Source: Polytrichum commune (Eukaryota > Streptophyta > Polytrichopsida > Polytrichales > Polytrichaceae). From it: DNA of 64,000 bases. The first letter of the stretch is position 1; every line of letters starts with the position of its first letter. The position numbers and the translations under genes are program-made. Positions 48,834-59,639 of this stretch are shown one piece after another. The stretch is from the NCBI GenBank assembly GCA_950295325.1, contig OX485803.1:42795554-42859553 (forward strand), written 5' to 3'. The notes beneath the pieces are model-generated. The model had not been told where the DNA came from. It did not search any database and saw only the letters and a list, made by a program, of their open reading frames with translations.

Positions 48834-50224
48834 CTGAGCAACCATAGTCTGATTTGCAACAACGTTTGCATCTTTCCCAGGCTTGGCATCAGGACCACCT
48901 GCCAACAGAAGTGCAACAGTCTCCAGCGCACAGAGCAGATTCACTGACTGTCTCCCTCAAATGCATACCCAGCACATTATTAGTGATATGTACCATATGC
49001 ACCATCATCTATATGTATGAAGTAGTCTTAGAAAATCTGAAAATTTAATAGTTACAAACCAGAAATTCAGTCACATCCAAGACAATGCTGATGCCTCAAA
49101 GATCAATTCCACAAATTTAAACTTCATAATATTCACCTACTTGGATATAGAGTGAAATTAGCTTTTTATCAAAGAGAACTGCATCACAACCTCCCAAGAT
49201 GCAATATCAAGAGCATAGTTGGTGAATGATCACCTTTTGCTCTGTGAAGCCATCTGCGCTTCCTTTCCGCAGCTTTAAGAGTTGTGCCACAGACTGTAAT
49301 CCCAGTGCTTCTCTCAGAAATATCTGCATACCACCAATATAATGACCACTTAGAAGTGATTTGGGGAGTCTCTTAAATCACATCTGGCTGGTGAAGTTTC
49401 CCACTGTAAATGTGATTCACTTTGAAACTTGATCCACACCAAGCTCTCAACCAGCATGAATACAACTGAATCTGCTGTCGTGATCAAACACACTACAGAA
49501 CAAGAAGTTAACACACCTGATTGGAGGGATTATTCCGTAAGAGGTTATTAAGAAGCTCCAAACAGTCCTGTAGGAAAGAAAATGTAATATTTAAAAGCAA
49601 GAACAAACACATCATTGAGCAAGGGAAAAACCTATACACAATCGACCTTGAAGAGATAGAGTATCACAAAAAACTACATGACATACTGAATATGGATCCC
49701 TCTCTTCTATCCAGGTATCTGCAAGAGAAAACAATTCTGGCTATCAACTGTAGGTGGACTTTTTCTGCCAATGGGTTCACTTATTCATAGCCTCTCTGCT
49801 GCATATGGCTTTTGCTGCTCATCTTTAATATTTTCCAGATTCTACCTCCATTGAAAAGGGGTTCCTTGACACCTGACTGGTTCTCAGCAAAATGTGATAC
49901 CCCGGACCTTCCCAAGTGTGAACCCCTCATGTTTTTTGAATCACTAGTGCACCCAGCAATCCCCACTGAAGTTGTGTAGCATCAGTATGTCATGAGTGCA
50001 TTAAAGCTTGTCAAGCATTTGGAAAAGTGCCAAGAGCCTATCCACTAAGCCACAGGCGTTATAGTTTCCAGACAACCATAGCGAGCATTCACTTAAGATT
50101 ATCCTGAAAGAATTTGCACAAGACATACCTGTACAATAATACCCCCTTCAGAGCCTCCTTCTTCCCGTATGATGTTGAAAATACGATCAAAAGCACCTTC
50201 AAAAACCAAAATCTTCTGTATTTC
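48834..50224 (-). CDS. GC6: Golgin p115/GC6 head fragment, four exons
   Basis: Exons at 50224-50129 (32 codons, EIQKILVFEGAF...), 49567-49517 (17 codons, DCLELLNNLLRNNPSNQ), 49323-49234 (30 codons, IFLREALGLQSVAQLLKL...) and 48947-48834 (38 codons, SVNLLCALETVALLL...). All have GT-AG introns in phase 0 and no break over 117 residues. The text matches, as I recall it, the armadillo-like head of plant golgin candidate 6, the p115/Uso1 vesicle-tethering factor of the Golgi. An upstream exon may end at 50393 with LTRSAE, where the Arabidopsis protein has LTREAE before EIQK, but its earlier part does not align. The N-terminal exons and all exons after the fourth were not found in the window. It is therefore either a captured or stranded fragment, or a gene whose other exons are beyond very long introns. 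Confidence 0.8.
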
Positions 50225-50740
50225 CTGCTTTGGCATACCAAGATAGAGTTGTCAGAATGGATGCAGATCCTCCTGGAATCTTTAAAATGGGATGAGTTGA
50301 GTTGATGAGATTAAACCCCTGTAAGCAACCTATCTGATTCCATAAAGATGATGTGAGCTTGCAAAACTTAAACTGAAGGGAAAAACCTATACCTCTGCAG
50401 ATCGTGTAAGATACGGGTGCGTAGATGGAGTAGACGTCGATGTAGACAAAGATGTGGCCTCACCTACATTGCCGAATGATCTGCATACCCTCAATACAAT
50501 ACGCACATCATGCTCCTGCTTGTAGAAGACGTAGATCAGAAAACCTTCAACAAATCAATTAAGTCGCTCACTGCACCTTCTTCACTCCACTTAACAATAA
50601 GCACCGGAAAACATCAACAAAACAAAAAAAACAACAACATCATCATCTGCAAACCGTAAACCCTCGACCAAATGAACACCAAGCGACGAGATACTTTGGG
50701 CTCCCGCAACCTAGATCTTCTGCTGTGGACCAGGGCTCGA

Positions 50741-50962
50741 GGAGAACCAGTGGTTAGTTACAGATGAACCGGTTGAGTTTGAGAAATAATAACCAGTTGA
50801 AGTTGAAGACTTCCGGAGAATTACCGATCATTTTAGAGGAATCTATAGAAGAATATATCTCAAATGAATGAAAGCAAAACCGGAAGATGATGTCAACATG
50901 TAACCGGTTGGATTTAGAACCACTAGGATCTTGACCGACTATAATAGCCCAAAAACTTCCCG
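50741..50962 (-). mobile_element. GGGGAGA/AACCGGTT MITE member D
   Basis: Reverse-oriented copy running from GGAGAACCAGTGGTTAGTTA through AACCGGTTGAGTTTGAG and GTAACCGGTTGGATT to CCCAAAAACTTCCCGGGCAC. One of the better preserved copies. It lies 5' of the golgin exons. Confidence 0.65.
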
Positions 50963-51264
50963 GGCACTGGTGAGGACACTGATTCCATAGCATACAAGAA
51001 ACGTAGCATCACCTTCGCTAATTCCCCCCCCCCACACACACACACATACACACAATTTGCCTGCCCTCACTCAATGGGGTAACCAGTGCGGTGATGGACA
51101 CAGTGTGACCTGTGGTTGATCACAATTAAAACGTTTCCCACGATCGACTGTGGACTTGTACACACTTGCAGAGGAAGAAGAGAGGTTAACTTAAACATCC
51201 TCCGAACCAACAACCTCAGAGTTGGGTAAGCAGATCACTCGGACACACCTGCAGAGGTTGCATA

Positions 51265-51385
51265 TCAAATTCGCAGGATCGCCTTCTCCGACTCCGAAGG
51301 AGTGAAAGCTGAAGAGTGTAGCCCTAGGATTGTCTTCTCCGACTCCGAAATTGTCAAAGCCGAAGAGGACTGTAGCCCTAACCTT
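51265..51385 (+). repeat. Tandem duplication with coding-like text
   Basis: Two 51-57-bp units, each translating on the plus strand to about I(A/V)FSDSE-VKAEE-CSP. The third-position changes (CTGAAG/CCGAAG) look like a coding repeat, but no gene could be built around it. It lies just outside the left end of the direct repeat at 51414. Confidence 0.45.
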
Positions 51386-51413
51386 GGGCGGCATTTCGGG
51401 GAAGCACCTCGCA

Positions 51414-51976
51414 CGCTTGCTGTGACTACTTATTGTCCATGTGAAGTTGGATTTACAATTAGTAACTTTAGTAACGTTACAAATGGCAGCACAACTTATT
51501 ACATAGAAGACAATCCATTTTGGTAGAAATCTACAGTCTTTGCTACGTTACGATCAATGAGAGGCATGGTTACGATCCTTTCAACGCTTCATACGTTACA
51601 ATCAATGAGAGGCATGGTTACGATCCCTTCAACGCTTCATACGTTACGATCAATGAGAGGCATGGTTACGATCCCTTCAGCGCTTCATTGTTGCAATCGC
51701 ATCACTTCATGCAAGACAGTCCATTGCAGCAGAAATCCGGAGTGTACAGGTTACAATGATTCCCCAAACCATGGTTGGATGGAGGTCTTCCAAACCCTAA
51801 ACCCAAAACACAGTCCCCGAGGGTGATTAGGTTGCCTAGGTGGATGGATGTCGGCCATGGGCCACATGGTCCTCATGGCATGGGGATGCCATGATGGAAG
51901 GTGATGTGATGTGAAGTTGGGCACGGGCAGCTTGGCGTGCCATAGTGTCGTTACAGCCCAGGCCAGCAGAGGCTCT
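51414..51976 (+). repeat. Extra copy of the element's outer end, 5' of copy 2
   Basis: Matches 56453-56976 in direct orientation, and the reverse of about 41955-42445. It starts GCTTGCTGTGACTACTTATT and stops abruptly at GCAGAGGCTCTG. It contains a 48-bp unit (TACGTTACGATCAATGAGAG...) present three times at 51545-51690 but only once in the other copies. It brackets copy 2 with direct repeats of about 0.56 kb. Confidence 0.8.
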
Positions 51977-52030
51977 GTCGCGCACCTCTCCATGAGGAGT
52001 GCCCGAAACACCATGGGCACAAGGGGGACC
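51977..52030 (+). repeat. 54-bp R1 filler at the copy 2 breakpoint
   Basis: TCGCGCACCTCTCCATGAG and the following bases match 12622-12674 of the LTR-like R1 unit with a few differences. It joins the truncated outer-end repeat (left) to the truncated gene (right). The right join shows the shared string ACCCGC, which suggests microhomology. Confidence 0.7.
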
Positions 52031-54773
52031 CGCAACCGCACACGGGATGCCGGAAAGGCGAGGGATGATTGGTTGTGTTTGTACTGCAGAGGAATTTTTC
52101 CTAGCAAATTACGGCTCACCGATCACCGCGTCGGAGGTTGCGCATGTGGACCTGTTGATTCAAACGGATCAAGGTTGGAGCTCCTTGTCTACCCCAATTT
52201 AAAGACCGCGAAACAAGGTAAGGATCTGAAGGCTACTTTGCAACGTGCTAATGGTGAAGTGTGGGACAACCTCCACGATAATGACGTGTGGTTGGATCTC
52301 AACCCCGAATTGAGAGATGTCGTTTACCCGCCCCCCGGAGCGAGAGTGCATGAGCGCCGGTTTATGGAGTCCACCCTCGAGACCTTGAAGGCTTGCCCAG
52401 CCATACCACCAGAACCTTGGCCGCACCCTAAACCAAGGACGTCAGTCCCTCGTAGGCCTAATACAGCCGCGCCTGCACCACCAACCTTCGTCGACCTACA
52501 AGACGACGACAACGACGATGACGAGCATGTAGCAGCCCCTCCCCGAACCAAGAAGCGTACTCATGCCGAGTTGGTGGAGGAGCACCAAGTTTTCATGAGA
52601 AACCACAAGAAACGATACCCTGAACACGGGCGGCAGAATGTTGGTGGAGATCAGGCCGCTCCAAAGTCTACACGACTTGTTCATCCTCCGAATGTTCGCC
52701 GCGATGGACCTCCTCCCCACCCCATTTCCGTAACGCCAATTGCAACTCGTAGTCCTTTGCCAGATAGGGATGTTTTTTTGCCTGCTCGATCTCCTTCAGT
52801 AACTGTGCCACCGGATGCACCTCCACCTTCCGCTGCCCCATCAGACGATATGGTTTTGGCGCTTCGAAATGATCGTCATAACTTTCACATGCGAGCCGCA
52901 AATGCAGCGCGTTGTAACGTGAAGATGGACAATCCGAAACTAGCATTGAGGCCATCAGTACAACCCCCGGGATTATTTCATTTAATGGCATGTGGGTTGC
53001 TGACCTTTGATCTTGAGCGTGGTGATTTTCAAGGCTTTGAGGAAGAGGTGCAGAAATGGAACAATGACCCTGCTTTCACGGACAGAATGTTTGCGGCCTA
53101 TGGCCGATTTCATTCTCCTTCGCATCAGGTACTTGCTAAAGTCCTTGTAACATGTGGTTAAGGATGGTAATGACCCTGTAACATGTGTTTAAACCTGCTA
53201 AAGTCCTTGTAACATGTGGTTATGGATGCTAATGTCCATGTAACATGTGTTTAGAGAAGCTAATGGCCTTGTAACATGCCAATGTTAATGTAGGCCAAAC
53301 TAGAAGTAACAGCGGCAATCACGCAGACAGTCGCGGGTGTTGTAAGCAAGATTCATGACGCATCTGCTGTAGCCACAGAGATTATTGCTCTAGTTGGTTA
53401 CGTCCATGACATATTTGTGAGGCGGGAGGTGGTGAAACAACGGAAGCAATGAGAGGACGACCGCCAAAAAAAAATTGGCGAAGCCATTGCAAGGGCCATG
53501 AAGCAATGGGATGACGATAATTACCCGCGCATGTTACGAGCTACTTGGAGTTGGCACCCTTTTTATCCTTCCTTCGTGGCCAATCCTATCTGCGCCTCTT
53601 TCAGACCTGCATACCCTTTATCACATTCAATTGCGGAGGGTTGGGATGTGCATGCTCAGCTTTTGTAACATTCGCATGTGAGAAGGGTCTATCCTGTGCC
53701 TTGGTCCGTGCTTCTTCTTCGTTGTTTTCTGAAGTTTTACAATTTATTGCCCCCTTTGCTATCGCATCCTTGGGACGGCCTCACTGATGCCAACATTACG
53801 AAGTGGCTCAAGCTCGCGAAAATAGGCAGTGGATTCGGCTCACATGCTTGGCAGATGACAACGGCGTATTTGAAAGAAGAAGGTTTCATTTTATTTGTAG
53901 GAGCTAGGCCGGTGGATTCACATAAACAATGGGTTGCCGACGTGGAGGGGGCGTGGAATGATTTAAGGAACCCCGGCGTTCAATGGTGGGCGGAGTTGCG
54001 GATGTGGTGCAGCTCGACGCAATTGAGAGCAGTTCTCGACATGGCGTTCCATAACAAGGACATGTGGCTCAAAGCTTGGGTGATTCGCGATAAACCCTCT
54101 GAACATTCCGCGCCCCTTGCATGTTACGAACGCTGGCTACGATATAGGGAGGACATGGACATCGGATATGTCATCGCCAATCCAGGTAAGTTGTAACATG
54201 GTGTTTTCATATTTACATACGATTCTGATGTTACGAACGCCACGTTGTTGATGGCCATACTTGTTTGCAGGTGTTATGAACCCACCGCAGGAACCGGCTG
54301 AGTACTTGTACGAGCTTCAAGCCCTCGCAGATAATGTTGTCAGAGAGCGTTGTGAGACATCGGAAGTCCATCCGCCAGCATCCAATCAGCACGAAGCGGA
54401 TGTGCTTCGCTGTGAGGTGGAGGCCACCAATGTCGCCAACACCAAAAATTTGAGCAATGCAGATGTTCTTGCGGATGTGCAGCCCCCGGTGGAACCACAC
54501 TCCAATAAACATGCCGAAGACGCGGTCTCCACGCATGGAGACGTGCATGTTCGACCCGAATGCCACAATCCCATGACTCAAGTTGATTTAGACTGGGAAG
54601 ATTCGGTGTCTCCTACACCTAGTTCTTCACTCAATGCAGCCCAAAATTTCGCCAAAGACCTTGACGTGGTTGGCAAATCCCAAACTGCCGAGGCGCCCGT
54701 GGTCATGGCCGTCGACACATTTGTTGAGGTATCCCAAATTGCAGAGGAGGCCGTCATGGATGTCACTCACTAG
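52028..54773 (+). pseudogene. Copy 2 of the unknown zinc-finger gene, truncated
   Basis: Exon 1 remnant 52028-53128, exon 2 at 53294-54185 (892 bp, same length as copy 1) and exon 3 at 54271-54773 (503 bp). Intron sizes (165 and 85 bp) and splice sites are the same as copy 1. The first 45 or so codons, including the start, are replaced by R1 filler and a truncated outer-end repeat. The zinc motif (CLYCRG...DHRVGGC) is kept. The middle exon carries about two in-frame stop codons, both explainable as transitions. Exon 3 is identical at protein level to copy 1, and exons 1-2 differ at a handful of residues, so the duplication is recent. An open frame of 416 codons still spans the chimeric 5' end, but starts in unrelated DNA. 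Confidence 0.8.
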
Positions 54774-55749
54774 ACAACCGCCTAAGTTAGAAGTCCGGAA
54801 CTGCTAGTTGGATGCATGTTACGTAGGAAGGAAAACATTTGTAGGTAGCTAAGAAGTTGTTTTTGTGACTTCTACGTATACTGAAGGATGAACTTTGACA
54901 TGTAACGTGTATAATAAGTGTAACATGGGACTTCAGTGCATTTGCTTGTGGAATTACTGTGGCCTTGAATGGTTGGTTTGTAAATGGATTTTTGGCTGCA
55001 GTTGTTTGAATTAATGCAAATTTCGACAAAATCATTTAGGTGCAAATTTCAATTATGGCCATGTAACCAGCGAATGAAGGTAACTTGTCATTACACACAC
55101 TATACTAATAATTGGGAAAATGAAGCATTTTTTTATCGCATTGTTTGCACCCTAACAGCGAAGAGTTCCTGAAATTACTAAGTTGCCCAACTTGGCCTAT
55201 ACACCCTAATGGATCGCTGGTATGGTGGTACGTGCAGTGGTTGTACGCTATGTTACCGTTTGTAACATGCACAAGTCATATATATGTAGTGACGTTTATT
55301 TTTTAAATGTGTAACATGACAACATGCACAATAGAACTCAGATAAATGAAAGCTTTGGAAGACACAAAATTGGCATTGACTAGATAATACATCTAAGAAT
55401 ACCTCAAATGATACCCTTCACAAAGAGAAGTGAAGGGCACCTTTCATAAAGTTATTGTAACGAGGGCTGATCACGCCACAATTGTTCAATTGTACGACAA
55501 TCTTGCCAGCCATGTGGTCATTGACCAACTCGAATTCTCCAATGTAACATGTTGCACACAATATTGTTCCCCTTGAGTGTTGAGGAAATTTACATCGATC
55601 GTAATTCGCTTATTTCATATACAAAACAGAAGACCAAACGAGTTACAATGAACACTATCTGCAAGCATTGACAGAATGTCTTGAACAAAGTCCTTCATCT
55701 CAGGATAGCAAAGGTGCGTCCACTTTTCTCGAAGTACAAAAACAAGGCA

Positions 55750-56082
55750 ACATTGACAGGAATGCGCCTCACGCTTGAGGGCGCACTGGAATGCGCATTC
55801 CGTAACTTGCGCCTAGAGCTGCTCACACCTGCATCAATGATGATTACAATGAACAACTTATTCAAAAGAGGACATACAAACACATCTAAACCGAAAACAC
55901 CTAAAAAATTGGGCAGCATTGACAAGAATGCGCCTCACGCTTGAGGGCGCACTGAAATGCGCCTTCCGTAACTTGCGCCTAGAGCTGCTCACACCTGCAT
56001 CAATGATGATTACAATGAACAACTGATTGCAAAGAGCACATACAGACACATCCGAACCAAAAACACCTAAAAAATTAGGATG
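55750..56082 (-). repeat. 166-bp tandem duplication in the 3' region of copy 2
   Basis: Two units starting at about 55761 and 55927 (AATGCGCCTCACGCTTGAGG). Copy 1 has only one unit. The first unit keeps a perfect GGAATGCGCATTCC palindrome. One more small duplication (about 57 bp) lies at 56700-56760. Together these explain most of the about 200-bp length difference between copies. Confidence 0.75.
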
Positions 56083-56302
56083 AGTCAGTGACATGCTCTG
56101 GAACACCCACATCCGACTTTCAAAACCCTAAAGAGGAGCTAAGCAACCTTCAACCCTACCCAACAAAAGAATTCCTGGACAACGGCTTATGGCACAACAA
56201 CTGCCAATGACATTGGTAGAACGGCGTTGACATTTCTGATGGGATCTCTGATGAAAGAATAAGCCACAACAATGTGATATAGTGCGGCCGCACTCAGCAT
56301 AA

Positions 56303-56335
56303 AAAAAAACCCTAAACCCTAAACCCTAAACACCG
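56303..56335 (-). repeat. Short telomere-type repeat (CCCTAAA)3
   Basis: Three tandem CCCTAAA units after an A run. Copy 1 has two at the mirror position. This is the plant-type telomere repeat in an interstitial site, useful for placing the organism among plants. Confidence 0.75.
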
Positions 56336-56452
56336 ATGTTCAATCATCTTCTCTACAATGGTCTTCTCTACAATGCTCTTGTTTACCCTTACACAGAAAC
56401 TTCAGCTAAACCAGCAACCCTAAACCAACAACCCTAAACCAACATGCTTGCT

Positions 56453-57073
56453 GTGACTACTTATTTTCCATGCAAAGTTGGATTTACATTTAGTAACTTT
56501 AGTTACACTACAAATGGCAGCACAACTAATACATAGAAGACAGTCCATTTTGGCAGAAATCTACAGTCTTTGGTAAATGCCTACGTTACGATCAATGAGA
56601 GGCATGGTTACGATCCCTTCAGCGCTTCATTGTTGCAATCGCATCACTTCATGCAAGATAGTCCATTGCGGCAGAAATCCGGAGTGTGCAGGTTACAATG
56701 ATTCAGCAACCATGGCTGGATGGAGGCAGAAATCCGGAGTGTGCAGGTTACAATGATTCCCCAAACCATGGCTGGATGGAGGTCTTCCAAACCCTAAACC
56801 CAAAACACAATCCCCGAGGGTGATTAGGTTACCTAGGTGGATGGATGTCGGCCATGGGCCACATGGTCCTCATGGCATGGGGATGCCATGATGGAAGGTG
56901 ATGTGATGTGAAGTTGGGCACGGGCAGCTTGACGTGCCACAGTGTCGTTACAACCCAGGCCAGCAGAGGCTCTGCTGCATGCAGACCAGGACCCGACCCC
57001 CGAGGGGCTGACCCACTGCCATGCCTCGATTTCAGCACAACATTTACCTCCTTTGGGCTGGGTAATGTTAGGG
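56453..57073 (+). repeat. Outer-end region of copy 2
   Basis: Full version of the 0.56-kb repeat at 51414, continuing to GGTAATGTTAGGG at 57073, where homology with copy 1 (41859) stops. It contains several GTTACGATC and GTTAC words. Confidence 0.75.
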
Positions 57074-57259
57074 CATATCATTCACGTGAGAGATAGATAT
57101 AATTTATTAGTGAAGCCTCAGGCTGCAGGCCACAGGGGCTTTAACATTGAATAATACATTGAACATACAGCTGTTGATGTTCAATTGGTCCTTCAGCAGC
57201 TGCCTTTTGTTGCCAATCAACTCATGATCCAGACTCGAGCGTGAGCCTGTGCAGTGACG

Positions 57260-57472
57260 GGGGAGATTTTTGGGCATAATCGGTTGAGATCCTGGTGTTT
57301 GCAAGTCCAACCGGTTACATGTTGATGACATCCTTTGGTTTTTTTAATATTAATTTGAGGTTTATTTCACAAATTCTTCTAAAGTGATCGGTAATTCTCC
57401 TGAAGTCTTGAACTCCAACTGGTTATTTTTCAAATTCAACCGGTTCATTTGTAACTAACTGTCGGTTCTCCC
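57260..57472 (+). mobile_element. GGGGAGA/AACCGGTT MITE member E
   Basis: Starts GGGGAGATTTTTGGGCATAA and ends GTCGGTTCTCCC, with well kept AACCGGTT motifs. Close to full length (about 213 bp). Confidence 0.68.
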
Positions 57473-58093
57473 TAATCATTGAGCCTCTGTTGTTGCATGG
57501 TTGCTTGGTCATCACACAAAATTAAGGTTGAGGCATCTATAACCGATTCAAATCAAGAGAGTTGGCATGTGTTTAGGAGGAGTAAAAGCGGGGAGTTATT
57601 TCTCTTGCGAAGAGAAATGCATTCTAAGGAGAACGCAATGTCTTTAATGAATATGGAAATTGCTGTAAATTTTGAAGTGGTAAAGTTAGGTAACTGATAG
57701 TCGATCTGTAGGTTAACCCATAACCGCTCATTTGAATCTCAACACTTGGCTATGACTGTTGTTGAAATTCTTATGAGGGTAATCAATCACAAGCCGCCAA
57801 CACATATACCTTATACTTCTCCATATTTGACGTGAAATCTATGAAGTAAGTGATCGGTTGTGGACGCCTATACTCTAGTACATTTTACTTGTGTGTTGCA
57901 AATTAGTGTTCTACTTACCCTTTGTATTGTGTACTAGGTACCAATGGACGTGGAGAACCGATGATGTGGAGAGACTGATGAAGTAAGTGATTGGTTATGG
58001 ACGTGGAGATGTTTACAGTCTCTGATGTTCTACAGTCTCTGGTGTTCTCAGCACCAATAACGTGGAGCCTCTCTACAGTGTGAGTCAGTGTCC

Positions 58094-58290
58094 GGGGAGG
58101 TTATTTTGCATAAATGGTCGAGATTCTAGTGTTGCTGAGCCAACTGGTTACATGTTGACATCGTTCAGGCTTTTCAAAATGTATTTGAGCCATATTCTAT
58201 AGATTCCTCTACAATGATCTGTAATTTTTTTGGAAGTCTTGGTCTTCAACTGGTTATTTACAAACTCAACTGGTTCATTTGTACTTACAC
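58094..58290 (+). mobile_element. GGGGAGA/AACCGGTT MITE member F
   Basis: CCGGGGAGGTTATTTTGCAT start, AACTGGTT variants inside. The right end is worn. It runs into a short piece resembling the TA-flanked MITE of 1359 (TTACACTAATTATTCAGAGT). Confidence 0.55.
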
Positions 58291-58364
58291 TAATTATTCA
58301 GAGTTACGCATATGATCTATAAATGACTTTACTTGGTAAAATATTTACATTTCTCATCAACAGT

Positions 58365-58815
58365 AAGCATTTTAGAGTAAGCTCCACAGTAAGCTCCACA
58401 GTAAGCACTCCACAGTAAGTGCACTGCCTAAATTACAAAAAAATTAAAGAAATGTGCAGTCAAGCTTTAGAGGAATTTGTAGAATATACCTCAAATGAAG
58501 TAAGCAAAACCGGAAGATGTTGCAATGTAATTAGCTGGATTTACCGATCATTTTTGAGGGATTTATAGAATATACCCCAATTAAATACACGAAAACGGGA
58601 GGATGTCAACCTGTAACCGGTTGGACTTGCAAACGCTAGGATCTCAGCTGGTTTATGCCCAAAAATCTCCCCGATCGCTGCTTCAAACAAACCTCCACAG
58701 TAAGCATTTTAGAGTAAGCTCCACAGTAAGCATTCCACGGTAATTGCACTGCCTAAATTACAAAAGAATTAAAGAAATGTGCAGTCAAGCTGATTAGAGG
58801 AATTCATAGAATATA
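58365..58815. repeat. Direct duplication around a reverse GGGGAGA MITE
   Basis: About 120 bp at 58365-58490 (CATTTTAGAGTAAGCTCCAC...AATGTGCAGTCAAGCT) recurs at 58693-58815. Between them lies member G of the AACCGGTT family in reverse (to CTCCCCGATCGCTG at 58672). TAAGCTCCACAG is itself tandemly repeated. Confidence 0.65.
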
Positions 58816-59639
58816 CCTCAAATGAAGAAAGCAAAACAGGTTGATGCTTACCCTTAGTATAGCGAACTCAGAATTGAAAAATACTCAGCTATATATCAAT
58901 ACTTGCCATGGCCGTCGTCGTCATCGTCATGATGGTCGTGAACTCTGCGAGGGCTAGGGATTCGTGGCACTCAAGTAAAATCATCCATCCAAGATATCGT
59001 GGATGAAGTGGCTCCAATAAAAAAAGCCCCCCTATGGGGTTGAGGGCCGATTCATTCGAATGTGACGTCACTAGACTAATTCGGGGCCTTTGACTCTATT
59101 TCTGGAATCAAATTGCCCAAAAATAGCCATTTAGATGATTCCTGTGTTTTTTTCATCCGCACGGATGATTTTACTTGAGTGCCACGAATCCCCGGCCCTC
59201 TGCGAGGCCAAGGTACGCGCAAGAGAATTGGCAACCTCCCTCCCTCTACCTCTACCTTCAAGAACTAATTGTCGTTTGAAAGACTTGATTCTAACCCATG
59301 TAGTTGAGATCTTTGTTTGGAAAAGTTAGATAGGGAGAGCCGCTGGGATGTGTGGTTGGATTTAGAATGGCGATGGTGCACCAATCGGGAAGAAGGCTAC
59401 AATTTTGGGGGGATTGTGGAGGGAGGTGGATGGAGTGAGGGGCTTCCCAAGTTCCCATGAAGTTTCTTGAAAACCTCATTGGGAACGCCTTCTTGGGAAC
59501 GAAGACAAATTTAGGTATTTTGCAAAGTTGGGTAGTAGTCTAAATTTGCAAATGGCTTTTTATTAATTGCGGGCACTTTGTGTAAGACACTAAATTTGTG
59601 CATCTTACCTTTGCTTAGCCTAGTCTTTACCTACACTAA

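Noticed and set aside
51414-57073. Copy 2 as an LTR retrotransposon bounded by direct repeats
   Set aside because: The left repeat is truncated and separated by R1 filler, copy 1 lacks it, and the gene has introns and no reverse transcriptase, so the direct repeats are better explained by rearrangement.
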